Assembly (NCBI GenBank): GCA_948099385.1
Contig: CANUEZ040000117.1
Location: forward strand, 1,722,001-1,786,000
Length of the DNA stretch: 64,000 nt
Source: Fasciola hepatica
Taxonomy: Eukaryota; Platyhelminthes; Trematoda; Plagiorchiida; Fasciolidae
Direction of reading: 5' to 3'
In this document: positions 12,405 to 22,095 of the stretch, one piece after another
How the letters are laid out: the number at the start of each line of letters is the position of its first letter
How positions within the stretch are numbered: position 1 is the stretch's first letter
Notes under the pieces: model-generated
Seen by the model: only the letters and a program-made list of their open reading frames with translations
What the model was told of the DNA's origin: nothing
Databases searched by the model: none
Position numbers and translations under genes: made by a program

Positions 12405-14735
12405 ATATTTCTCGGCTGTGGTCGAGACACACACGCAGGCGCATGATCATGGTGTACAGCTTTACTCAGTAAAATGAAATAATCACAAACTTCAGATTTA
12501 AAAGTCAAGAGTGCCAGCCGCAGAAAAACATAGCCAGCGATAGTTTATATGGATCACTCTAATACTGGTTTGTGCGCCAGTTTTAAACCGGTTTCAGTTT
12601 CGCACTGGGCGGTGGTGCACAGCTGAGATATCGAACAGGTTGTTCATTCGTGCTGCTAGAGGTTCGTTATCAACGAAAATGATGCAAGTCATGAAAAACG
12701 GCGGTGTATCGAGTATCTGCGAACAGCGAATTTTCAAATACGAAGAAAGAGAGATCGTATGGCAGTACACTCGGGGAAATTGATGCTTGCGAAGAGAATA
12801 GCAAACCATAAAGCTGATGCGAACCCTGAATGTTGGTTCCACTGAAGTTCAAGAAAAGGAATGAGTTATGGAACAAGGAGACATGAAACCAATTTTATGA
12901 ATGTAGGTTTTTGTACTTTGGTGAATGTGCAAGTAACAAAGGTCCATATGAGAGTGAGTTAAATTTCAGGGTCGGTAACCTTTACCATTCAGAAATGTGA
13001 AGGAGCAACTGGAGGGCCCTGGAAAAGTGGAGGATCCGTTTCCGGCCGGACACAGATCAAGGGAATATTGGACTGTTGCAACAGATACTAAAGTAGAAAA
13101 TCTCCACATTGACTTGGGCAATATTATGCTGTTCCACCGACAAATATATATACATTGACGCATCGAGCCTCCGTTGTATTCAGCGCCATTACTGGTAATG
13201 TACTACATTCTGTGGGTATAGTTCGTCTGGCAGGGTGAAGGATATGTGTCGGTCAATCAGTCCAGTGTGGCGAGATATGACGGATATAAGTGACGACTGG
13301 TATATTAGCAGGTTGCGATTGAACCGTTACTTGTGTTGGCTGCAATGTTGATATCAGCAGGAGTGGTTTTGTGTTAGAAAACCTTAATTAATACGATAGG
13401 CAGTTGGGGGTATTTTCTGCCGCGTGGCTTGCTTGCAGTCCTAGATGATATGAAAGGTCCCACTTGGGTTCCCGTCGGTACGAGTCATAGTGGCATCTTT
13501 GGTTATCCAGTTTGGCGACTGAGATAGCGGGAGGCGACAAACCTGAAATAAATAGGGATTACAGTCTGAACGTGGTTCCAGCTGTGGGTTAGGGTAATAT
13601 ATGACGACAACAGTAATGAACTGGTTTGGTTTATGTGAATGGGGCAAAGATAAAGTTCATTTAAGCGGTCAGTGGCACCTGCTCTACGTTCTGGGTGGAG
13701 TACGCTCGCCGGGGGCTGAGCTATAATGCTGCAGGCTGGCAGAGTTGCTTCCAACGGTTGGGCCATTTTGAATGCATTCTCAAGGATTATTGGATCGCAA
13801 GTTGGTGTGGCAGTGTTAAGATACTGAGAAAAACCTAGAGCTTTAGGGTTAAAAGGATTAAGAAATGGCAACCCTTGATCTAGTTTGCTTACGCAGTCTG
13901 CAGTTCAGCACTGAGGCGGTAAGGTGAGATTGAAGGAACAATGAGAGTTAATGGGACTGGTACCCTGCTAACATAGCACTATATTTGTTACGGTCTCTTC
14001 CGGTATAGTGGTTACTCTATACTGAATGGTTCCTGAAAGGCCCTAAAGTGGAAGAAACTATGATGGTGTCGGTGATGACGCCTAAAGAAAATTGGTCTCG
14101 TGCCGAGAAACATGCCGTAGGTTCGTCTATGCACATACTCGATGGTTCTATTGTGCTGAGATTATACTTGATTAGGAGCAAGGATATCCGACATAGTGGT
14201 GTTTGCATAGTTACCGTGATATCTTTCTCGTCATTAGCATATTGCAAAACAAGAAAACACCTATGTGAGAACTGGTTTGGAGAGCCGCGAGAGGTGGAAA
14301 CGGGATGGGGCCAAATTTCCGTCAAGGAAGCGAACTCTAACGGTCTACATCCAGTGCCCACGGTAGGCGGCACCAGGGCCTGCTTCGGTTAGGGAGGCAG
14401 CACGATACACATCCATCAGCATCCAGCCTGTGCCGCTCCAAGAGTGAACCACACTCTTTTCGACGTTATTATTATTATTTTTTAATGGTTTTTTCACATT
14501 CAGGTAACTGGCTGTCAGAGAAGGTGGAGCTGCTTTTGGTGGGTGACCACGGCTCCCAAGCCCCGGCCGAAACATGGACCGCATGTAACGAGCCGCGTTG
14601 AGAATAGGTCAACCACACCAGTCAATCCGTAGCAAAAGGCAGCCTGGGGACATGGCCCACGTGTGACAAGGCTGGTATGCCCAGAAGACAAAGCAGTAGG
14701 GTATTTTTCTCTCTCTTTTTTATGCCAATCTCTTG
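12405..14735. repeat. Repeat family R, copy 1 (unidentified)
   Basis: This region is colinear, in the same orientation and at roughly 70-75% identity by eye, with 45235-48262 in the spacer of the large inverted repeat. Anchors: 12411-12480 with 45241-45300; 12845-12900 with 46475-46530; 14190-14400 with 47735-47945; 14515-14600 with 48050-48130. Copy 2 carries about 0.8 kb of extra sequence near 45430-46330. No reverse transcriptase, integrase or transposase motif is visible in either orientation. It may be the long non-coding end or gag part of a retroelement. The orientation is unknown. Confidence 0.7.
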
Positions 14736-16441
14736 AATTTGGTTGACTCCATCGGCGGTGGAGATTTTTCCCATAATCACTCACTGTGTGATTGCCTCAG
14801 TTTATCTGGGTCCTAAAAATCAATCGGTAAATCTCATTTTTTGCTTGATCACCCTCACTGGTTGTGTTCCATTTTAACTGCCAGTCTCGGAGCAAGCTCA
14901 TACAAGCGTGAACCGTGAAGTCATAATTTATTATTATCTACTGTTTAGATTCTACATCAGCCAACATAAGGGGTTCGTTCCTGGGTGCAGCTGACTTGTC
15001 GGATTTCTTCATTTCTGGGCCTAGAGGCTGCGAAGGCCCTTCGTTGGTGCGGTTAAAGTCTTTTATTCCTGGATTTCATATAGTTATTGCGCGCAACATT
15101 GGCGTTGTTAGAGAAAATTGCAGATATGGTGAATGGTTGAGTCGACAACAAGGTTTCTCGGGGAAATTTGCTGCTTGTCATCTGTGAAGCATGAAATTCT
15201 TGTGAAAGTAACGGCATAGTTTTCGGTTAGTTGACTGAAATGCGCTGAAATTCCTGAAAACCGAGTGTCGGATTCATAGAAAGTTAGTAATAACCACGCG
15301 CGTGGGTCAGGTTGTGGATGACGCAGCATCGTGACCTCGACATAAGCTTGATTTTCCTTACTCGGCCTCAGAAGCGAAATTGATCTCCCCGGCTTTAGGA
15401 ATGAACGGGTCGGCTGAAGGTAAAATCAAGGATGAACGAAGCGAAATAAAACTGGGGTGATAATTCAGAAGTCCTGGAAAACTTACTAACTGCGTAGCAT
15501 TCACAGGTGCGGGAAGTGAAAGGATGCTACGCAGCCTGTCTCCAGAGGGTTCTGCCTATGTTATGATTAAGAAACACAGGGATGTCTTCTCCGAGGACTC
15601 ATTAACTTGGGTCCGGTTGGGAATGTCATGTTGGATGCCTTTAAAGTGTCGCCTGAAGTGAATGACAGGTCTCGATTGGGGAGATCTGACGATTGAGACG
15701 TCATCGACTTGGCGAAATGCAAAGAGCAGACACCGAAGCACCTCATCGGTTATGCCTTGGAATCACTGTACTTGAACAGGCCAAATGATATGGTAGTGTC
15801 CCTTTCGGGTACGTCTTCTTAGGCCGCGGAGATTTGGTTATGTATTCACGAGATCAGTCTTGAAAGAGGTTGTTTTCCCAGAGACATGTTGTGGGCAATC
15901 TAGGGCTTAGGATCGAGAAATTGCCGATAACGATGGATTTGTTCAGGGCGCTGTTGTACCAACTTGTTTTCTGAATTGCTGTTTAAGTTGACTAACTAAA
16001 GGTCATTCCTAACGACAATGAACTTCGTGATAACACAATTTTCGCGTTGAACATAGCGCCTCCCCTTTCTACCTTTGAGTATCTACTTTCTATTGCCTTC
16101 TTACCACTTCGAGTATTGGTAATGTGAGCTGCCCTGCTTCAGTTTGTTTCAGCTAGACTAAGCTTTGATTGTTCACGGCTGGAGTGATTGCCTGCTTCTT
16201 AACCTGCCATGAACTCATTTTTGGATGCTCCGCTTAGGAAATTTTCACGTTTCCCAGATAAGGCTTGCAGGAAAGTTCCTCATGAAAGGACCTGTGATGA
16301 AGTGTATTTTTGAGGTGATTCTTTGCTAAATCCAACTATGTTCTAAGTACTTCAAATTTTCTCCCTCGCCTGGTTGCGGAACCAGGTCAGTGCGGTTTGA
16401 AGGTTGATGCCTCAGTGCTGCTTTGCCACGACAGATCGATG
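14736..16441. other. Probable decayed upstream part of a Pao element
   Basis: I see no clear Gag or protease motif. The last about 55 bases before 16445 can be read as the ALPWR-type entry of Pao RT, and the RT resumes directly after the gypsy-1 insertion at 22096 with SVALCQFRMLEDRI. This is why I suspect that the 1.7 kb to the left is the gag/protease half of the same element. The assignment is inference from position. Confidence 0.35.
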
Positions 16442-16445
16442 ACCT
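16442..16445. repeat. Target-site duplication, left (ACCT)
   Basis: ACCT immediately left of the 3' LTR matches ACCT at 22092-22095 right of the 5' LTR. A 4-bp duplication is normal for Ty3/gypsy integration and fixes both element ends. Confidence 0.8.
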
Positions 16446-16825
16446 TATAGAAGACGTTCAGGAGCGGCTGGCGAACGTGTCTCCTATCGGGCCTAGCAGC
16501 GAATACCAACGATATCCCCTCTATCGGACGAATAGAGAAGACGTAAGTCGTGGCACCGAAACAGTACCGATACGAGAGATACACCGAATGGAAAACGGAA
16601 CGAAACGCGACGGCTGTGCAGAGAGCGAACCGCGAGCTAACGACCGAAAGTGAAAGTGATTTGAAACGAGGTCGACGGAAACCTCGGAAAAGTCAGTCCA
16701 GTAAAACGTAGGCAACCGGAGAACACTGAGGTCAATGTCAAACGTCAGAAAAGATCGTGGAGAAAATAAATCAAAAATGATGTCCAGAAAATAGTCATTT
16801 TCTCAAAACGATCGAGGTCACTACA
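16446..16825 (-). repeat. gypsy-1 3' LTR (380 bp)
   Basis: On the minus strand it starts TGTAGTGACC and ends CTTCTATA. It lacks 32 bp present in the 5' LTR (21785-21816). The deletion ends share a 3-bp TCG, and the lost segment includes a TATATA sequence. The other differences from the 5' LTR are about six point changes. Confidence 0.93.
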
Positions 16826-17383
16826 GCAGCCCCTCGTTAGAAAGCACGGAAAGCTCTCGAAAAAATGTTAAGGAGGAGATGACATACAAACGGTACTCGT
16901 GTGCGCGAATGCGTGCAAAATACGTGAATGTAGCTGTGCTGTAGGATGCTGACGGGCAGAATCCGTGGTATGCAGGAACCGTAGGATGATGGTCGAGCGT
17001 AAACCAGATTCGTTGCCAATGACGTCGGTTGCGTGAATCGTCATCAAGGTATGCCACACCAATAACGTCCATCGTCGGGTAACCGTTAACCAATATGATA
17101 TCCGGAAGCCAAATCTATAGGTTCGTAGATGGCCAGGAACGAGAACGACAAGGTCGATCCAGAATGCAAACGTTGGTGCGAAAATTCTCCAGATTTCGTG
17201 GGACCAGCGAAGCGTACCATATGGCGAGGTTCCATGAAACGAAAAGAAACGGAAAACTGGTGTAGCAACCCCAATGGACTTGACTAGAATACAGTAATAA
17301 CTAATGAGGTATGTTAAATCGTGTCGAAACGATAAACACGGAAGTTATTACTGCCAAGTGCAATAGTTAAAATCGTGTTTGAC
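16826..17383 (-). other. gypsy-1 3' non-coding region and weak polypurine tract
   Basis: Lies between the pol stop and the 3' LTR. The minus-strand sequence next to the LTR reads GAGGGGCTGC, which could serve as the plus-strand primer but is a poor polypurine tract. No env-like frame is seen. Confidence 0.55.
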
Positions 17384-17392
17384 CTAGTCGCG

Positions 17393-17677
17393 AAAACGTG
17401 CTGGGCAAACGGTCTTCCGACCGGAACGTGAGACGGGAGCCTCATTCACGGACGGGTGCGTAGGCATGCTCTGCTGACTTGAACATAAAACAGTATTCTC
17501 ATTGGAGGACGTAGCAGGGCCAACTGGCCGCTGACTTGAACGTGAGACGAAAGCCTCATTCGAAGCCGTAGCAGTACCAACTGGGTGCTGTCCTGAACGT
17601 GAGACGATAGCCTCATTCGAAGTCGTAGCAGGCAACGCTAACTGCAGACCTTGACGTGACACGGAAGTGTCGTCAAC
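17393..17677 (-). repeat. Five tandem 57-bp units encoding 19-residue repeats at the end of pol
   Basis: The last part of the integrase frame is five units of 19 residues. Units 2 and 3 are closest (SNEAIVSRSGQHPVG and SNEAFVSRSSQRPVG); units 1, 4 and 5 are diverged. At DNA level the period is 57 bp. It follows the GPF module, where other gypsy elements may carry a chromodomain or variable tail. No function is known to me. Confidence 0.85.
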
Positions 17678-20660
17678 AGGCAGTGCAGGGTTAACATCGA
17701 ATCTCATGTCAGCGGGCGACACGCTATCATCAACGTACGCGGCTTTGAGACGATCAATGCTAACGGTATCGACGCGACCGTGTCGATGAACCTCAAAGGT
17801 CTTATCGTGACAAGAAATCACGCGAAATGGACCTTTGTAAGGCTGTTGTAATGGTTTCGTACCGAATCAACACGGATGAATACACGCGAACAAGTTTCGA
17901 GTTCGGTCGGAACAAAAACCTGTCGTCGCTGTATTCGAGTCTGCGCCGGAGCGAGATTTTGCATGTACGTAGACAAACGATGAACGTAAGTCTGTACGGC
18001 AAGTGAATCTGTACTCCATGGCGTAAATAATTCCCTAGGCAGTCGTAATGTCGTGCCGTAGACAAGTTCTGCGGCGGAACATTGAATATCTGCCTTTGTA
18101 CAATTCCTGATACCAAGCAGAACTAGCGGTAATGTTTCGTACCAGTCGGGGCTCTCGTGTGCTCTAAGAGCCGCTTTGAGTTGGTGATGAAAACACTCGA
18201 CTAAACCATTCGATGCCGGATAGTACGCGGTCGTGCGAATGCGTTCCGTACCCAGCATGTGAGTTAATGAAGAGAATAGATCGGACTCAAATTGTTGCCC
18301 TCGATCGGTAGTGATTGTGGAAGGACAACCATATGAAGCTATCCATCGTTCTATCAGATGTCGAGCCACTGATTCGGCCGTGACGACAGAGATGGGAATA
18401 GCCTCGGGCCACCTCGTAAATCTATCGATGCACGTTAGTTAATAAGCATACCCGTGTGATGGGGTCAATGGACCCACAATGTCCACGTGGATATGTTTGA
18501 AGCGAGCATCAGGCGTGGCAAAAGTACCGACAGGCGAACCTACGTGCCTATGCACTTTAGATCGTTGACATTGTAGACACTGTTTTGCCCACATACGAAC
18601 ATCTTTATTCATGGACGGCCAGACGTATCGTGCAGCTACTGATCGGAGACTGGCTGCGATGCCTGGATGTGATAGTCCATGTAGGGTATCGAACACGGGA
18701 CGTCGATATGCAGAGGGTACGACTGGTCGAGGTATACCAATAGACATGTCGCAGAGTATAGTCCCAGCACTGGTGGCCAGAGGTACGGACTGACACTGTA
18801 GCGACGATGACTGAGCTGCTTCCATGCATGACGAATCCTGTGCCTGTGCTGCAGCCATGGCAGGGATGTCTAAAACCGGAGATTTAATGGCATTAAGCGG
18901 AATACGCGACAAAGCATCTGCAACGAAGGTCGACTCACCTTTAACGTGTCGAAGGTCAGTCGTGAACTGAGAAATAGAATCTAAATGTCTGACTTCTCGT
19001 GGAGAGTAACGATCAGACTTAGTACGCAATGCATACGTCAGAGGCTTATGGTCTGTAAAGAGGATGAAATATTGACCCTCAACTGCATGGCGGAAGTGCT
19101 TAACGGCATTATATGCAGCCAGCAGTTTGCGACCAAAAGCACTATATTTGGTTTCCGTGGGATTGAGGCGTCGAGAGAAGAACTCTAATGGCTGCCAGAT
19201 CCCAGAAACAGACTGTTGCAGGACCGCTCCCATGGCAAAGTCGGATGCATCCACCGCTATGCTTAGCGTGGCGGACGGAACTGGGTGCATGAGGAGCGTG
19301 GTATGAGCTATTGTCTCTTTAATCTCCGAGAATGCTACTCCTGCGGCGTCCGTAAGCGACAACTTACGTGGATTGCCACGAAGTAGGTCAGTTAATGGAA
19401 GCAAACGTTCGGCGGCATGGGGTATGAAACTACGATAAAAGTTAATTAACCCCAAAAATGCCTTTAGCTCCTTGATTGAGGACGGTACGGCGTAATCTAG
19501 AATAGCGTGCACTTTATCCTCGCAAGGCCCAATACCCTCTCGAGTGATCTCGTGGCCGAGGAACACGAGTTCCGGTTTGCCAAGTTCACATTTATCAGGA
19601 TTGACTAATATTCGATGTTCGGACAAACGTTGAAATAGTAGCGTCAAATGTTGGAGATGTTCATCTACGCTCGACGATGCGATTAGCAAGTCATCGATAT
19701 AGACGTGAACAAATTCCAAGTCTCGTGTAATGCTATCGATAAACCTTTGGAATGTCTGAGCAGCATTTTGCAAACCAAAAGGCATACGTAGGAACTCAAA
19801 CAAACCAAAAGGAGTCGTGACAGCGGTTTTCTCGACATCTTTAGCGGCGACTGGGATCTGGTGATAGGCTCGCACCAAAATGATCTTGGAAAATACAGTC
19901 GTGCCATGAAGTGATGCCGTGATGTCGTGTATGTGGGGTATCGGACAACTATCGTGACGGGTAACCGAGTTTAGTGCGCGATAGTCGCCACATGGTTGCC
20001 AGCTAACGTCATCTTTCTTAAGAACCAATTGCAGAGGTGAGGCCCATGGACTGTGAGAAGGACAAACAATACCTTTAGAAAGTAAAGTGTCAAACTCACG
20101 TTTGGCGGAAACCAATTTGTCCGGTGCCAGTCGGCGAGGTCGTGCCGTGACTGGCGGTCGTTAGTGACAATGTGGTGGGCCACACGATCGGTCACTGTCT
20201 CTATCTCTTCAAATGGTTCAGTCGATATGAGGAGTTTAATAAACAAAGACTGAAAATCGTGCGGAATGTTAGAAAACAATCCTGTGATTCGGTGTGCATC
20301 TGTTCGAGCTGCAATACCCGTAAATTTAATGTCCGACGAAGGATCGATAAGCTGCAGCCTACGTGAATCAACAAGTAATTCACAGTGCTGCAGAAAATCG
20401 ATTCCCAGTATGCCTGTGGGAACATCCGCAAGAATGAACGTCCACAGATACCGTCGTCGTGGTCCCAGGTTGACCGCAAACTGTCTCGTGCCGTAGGTAG
20501 GAATGGAGGAACCATTCGCCGCTGACAGCCGAAGCAAAGAAGCTCGTGGCTTGTCTTTACCAACCGGCAAGACAGAAACTTGGGCCCCAGTATCGACTAG
20601 GAACCTAGCGTTAGTGCACGAATCATGCACGTAAGATAAACGGCCAACCTGAGACTGATT

Positions 20661-20705
20661 GCCGGCGAGTACGGCCGCTTCTACTTGCCGGCAGTGGCGT
20701 TTCCC
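20661..20705 (-). promoter_or_regulatory. Probable -1 ribosomal frameshift signal (gag-pol)
   Basis: On the minus strand the heptamer GGGAAAC (20705-20699) is in gag frame as G GGA AAC, the X XXY YYZ form used for -1 slipping. After a 6-nt spacer come GCCGGC (20692-20687), a 20-nt loop and a second GCCGGC (20666-20661), which can pair as a 6-bp GC-only stem. The gag stop (20681-20683) lies within the loop. The -1 frame continues open into the protease. The heptamer type and its spacing fit known retroviral sites; function is inferred. Confidence 0.78.
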
Positions 20706-21547
20706 GCCGCGTATGAACACGGCTGTCTGCACCTACGGGCGGTTGGTCCGAAAACGCGGTGGAACCAACAAAAGCCGCTAGTAGGATGATCAGGTTTGGA
20801 TGAGGCAGGTGGGGCGGATTCACGGCGGACATGGGCAGTAGAGGGCGCCCGTCTGTGCCGTTGTTTACGTGGGCTACTGCAAGGAGTAGGTATTTTATCT
20901 CTGCCCTTGAAGGACAGGCGGCGCTGGATGGATCGAGAGTGCCGAGGCCTCTCCGGCATCAGGTCATCCAGGTCGACACCCCTAGGATTGCGCGATGTCG
21001 TGGCAATGAGGGGATTAGCCCCACTGCCGACACGTGCGCCAATCTTGTCAGCCACGGCGGATGCTCGTTCCAAGGACGAGTCCTCGAGAAGAGCAGTAAC
21101 GGTGGTCTTAACATGGAAGGGTAGAGAGTCCAACCACAGTTCCTTTACTATCTCGGGATCCTTATCTGCGGGCCCTGCCAAAGACCGGAGATGAGCTAGG
21201 TGGCGGCTGGGTTTAGTATCCCCTATGGGGTGCCGTGCTAGTAGCTGACGTAACCTTTCCTCCCGAGAAGGAAGGAAACGTTGCAGTATAGCCTCTTTAA
21301 GCCGATCGTACGGCTGCACTTGAGAAGGATTTAATATTAAATCCCTCACGGAGGCGATAACATCACCTGGAATTGCCTCTAAGGCATAGGAAAATCGTTG
21401 GCGTTGGCCAAAAATCCTACGTGCCTCAAATTGCAGTTCTAAGGCAGCAAACCAAACCTCTGGATCATGAGGGATAAACGCCACTGGTTTAAAGGCAACC
21501 GCAGACAGAGTGAGATCTGTGTCGAGCTGCGCCTTATCCTCTGACAT
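20681..21547 (-). CDS. gag: gypsy-1 Gag (288 codons, open)
   Basis: The open frame extends upstream to 21679, but the first 44 codons overlap the primer-binding region, so I choose the ATG at 21547 (MSEDKAQLD). The protein has a capsid-like middle (PEVWFAALELQFEARRI, SYALEAIPGDVIASVRDLI, LRQLLARHPIGDTKPSRHL) of the type seen in CsRn1-like Gag. It is followed by a basic linker and a C-terminal CWFHRVFGPTARRCRQPC, a Cys-His-Cys-Cys arrangement that replaces the usual zinc knuckle. Gag would package element RNA into particles. The frame is uninterrupted, unlike pol, and overlaps pol by about 50 bp. Coding capacity is intact, but activity is unlikely because the copy lacks a working pol. Confidence 0.85.
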   Translation of the reverse strand: MSEDKAQLDTDLTLSAVAFKPVAFIPHDPEVWFAALELQFEARRIFGQRQRFSYALEAIPGDVIASVRDLILNPSQVQPYDRLKEAILQRFLPSREERLRQLLARHPIGDTKPSRHLAHLRSLAGPADKDPEIVKELWLDSLPFHVKTTVTALLEDSSLERASAVADKIGARVGSGANPLIATTSRNPRGVDLDDLMPERPRHSRSIQRRLSFKGRDKIPTPCSSPRKQRHRRAPSTAHVRRESAPPASSKPDHPTSGFCWFHRVFGPTARRCRQPCSYAAGNATAGK

Positions 21548-21661
21548 GGTTACGTTGCGATTATATATCGTGAAAAATATATATCGTGCAACGAAAGGAG
21601 GACGTGAAACAGCAAAAATCACAGACTCACCGGGCGGGCGAATAATCCAGGAGGTTCTGGA

Positions 21662-21679
21662 AGTTCTTGGGCTCACCAA
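21662..21679 (-). promoter_or_regulatory. gypsy-1 primer-binding site
   Basis: Directly after the 5' LTR the minus strand reads TTGGTGAGCCCAAGAAC. The TGG start fits pairing with the CCA end of a tRNA. gypsy-2 has nearly the same site (TTGGTGAGCCGGC at 32683-32671). CsRn1 relatives are reported to use tRNA-Trp, but I cannot confirm the tRNA here. Confidence 0.7.
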
Positions 21680-22091
21680 TATAGAAGACGTTCGGGAGCG
21701 GCTGGCGAACGTGTCTCCTATCGGGTCTAGCAGCGAATACCAACGATATCCCCTCTATCGGACGAATAGAGAAGACGTAAGTCGGTTTACAGATGCGAGG
21801 TGTATTCTATATATCGTGGCACCGAAACAGTACCGATACGAGAGATACACCGAATGGAAAACGGAACGAAACGCGACGGCTGTGCAGAGAGCGAACCGCG
21901 AGCTAACGACCGAAAGTGAAAGTGATTTGAAACGAGGTCGACGGAAACCTCGGAAAAGTCAGTCCAGTAAAACGTAGGCAACCGGAGAACACTGAGGTCA
22001 ATGTCAAACGTCAGAAAAGATCGTGGAGAAAATAAATCAAAAATGGTGTCCAGAAAATAGTCATTTTTTCAAAACGACCGAGGTCACTTCA
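21680..22091 (-). repeat. gypsy-1 5' LTR (412 bp)
   Basis: On the minus strand it starts TGAAGTGACC and ends CTTCTATA. It includes a TATA-like segment (ACGATATATAGAATAC, about 21805-21819) that is a plausible promoter and is absent from the 3' LTR. It is otherwise nearly identical to 16446-16825. Confidence 0.93.
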
Positions 22092-22095
22092 ACCT

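Larger units (their letters stand above)
17384..20705 (-). pseudogene. pol: gypsy-1 pol: protease, reverse transcriptase, RNase H, integrase
   Basis: Reading from the gag overlap: protease with DTGA active site (FLVDTGAQVSVLP); RT with FLRMPFGLQNAAQTF and YIDD (about 19700); RNase H (SIAVDASDFAMGAVL, then TDHKPLTYAL); integrase with an HHCC zinc finger (LSHPGIAAS to CLQCQRSK), VDIVGPL, TTDRGQQFESD and NGLVECFHHQLK as the D, D, E residues; and a GPF module (about 17840). Lesions: one base missing near 20160; TAA at 18439-18441 within a segment reading GYAY-stop-LTCIDRF; one base missing near 17865. The first RT catalytic Asp is Ile at 19879-19881 (FSKIILVRAY). The 3' end is a run of 19-residue repeats. 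Expression would need a -1 shift from gag. The copy cannot be active. Confidence 0.93.
16446..22091 (-). mobile_element. gypsy-1: CsRn1-like Ty3/gypsy LTR retrotransposon, recent but inactivated
   Basis: About 5.65 kb on the minus strand: 5' LTR (21680-22091), primer-binding site, gag, -1 frameshift signal, pol (protease, RT, RNase H, integrase), short 3' non-coding region, 3' LTR (16446-16825). A 4-bp ACCT duplication flanks it. The LTRs differ at about six positions plus one 32-bp deletion, so insertion was fairly recent. The Cys-His-Cys-Cys end of Gag places it near the CsRn1 clan. It lies within a BEL/Pao element (remnants at 16390-16445 and 22096-25534). Pol carries two single-base deletions, a stop codon and a lost catalytic Asp. 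Confidence 0.93.

Noticed and set aside
18611..18793. Frames opposite or overlapping gypsy-1 pol and gag
   Set aside because: They are shadows of the pol and gag coding sequence.
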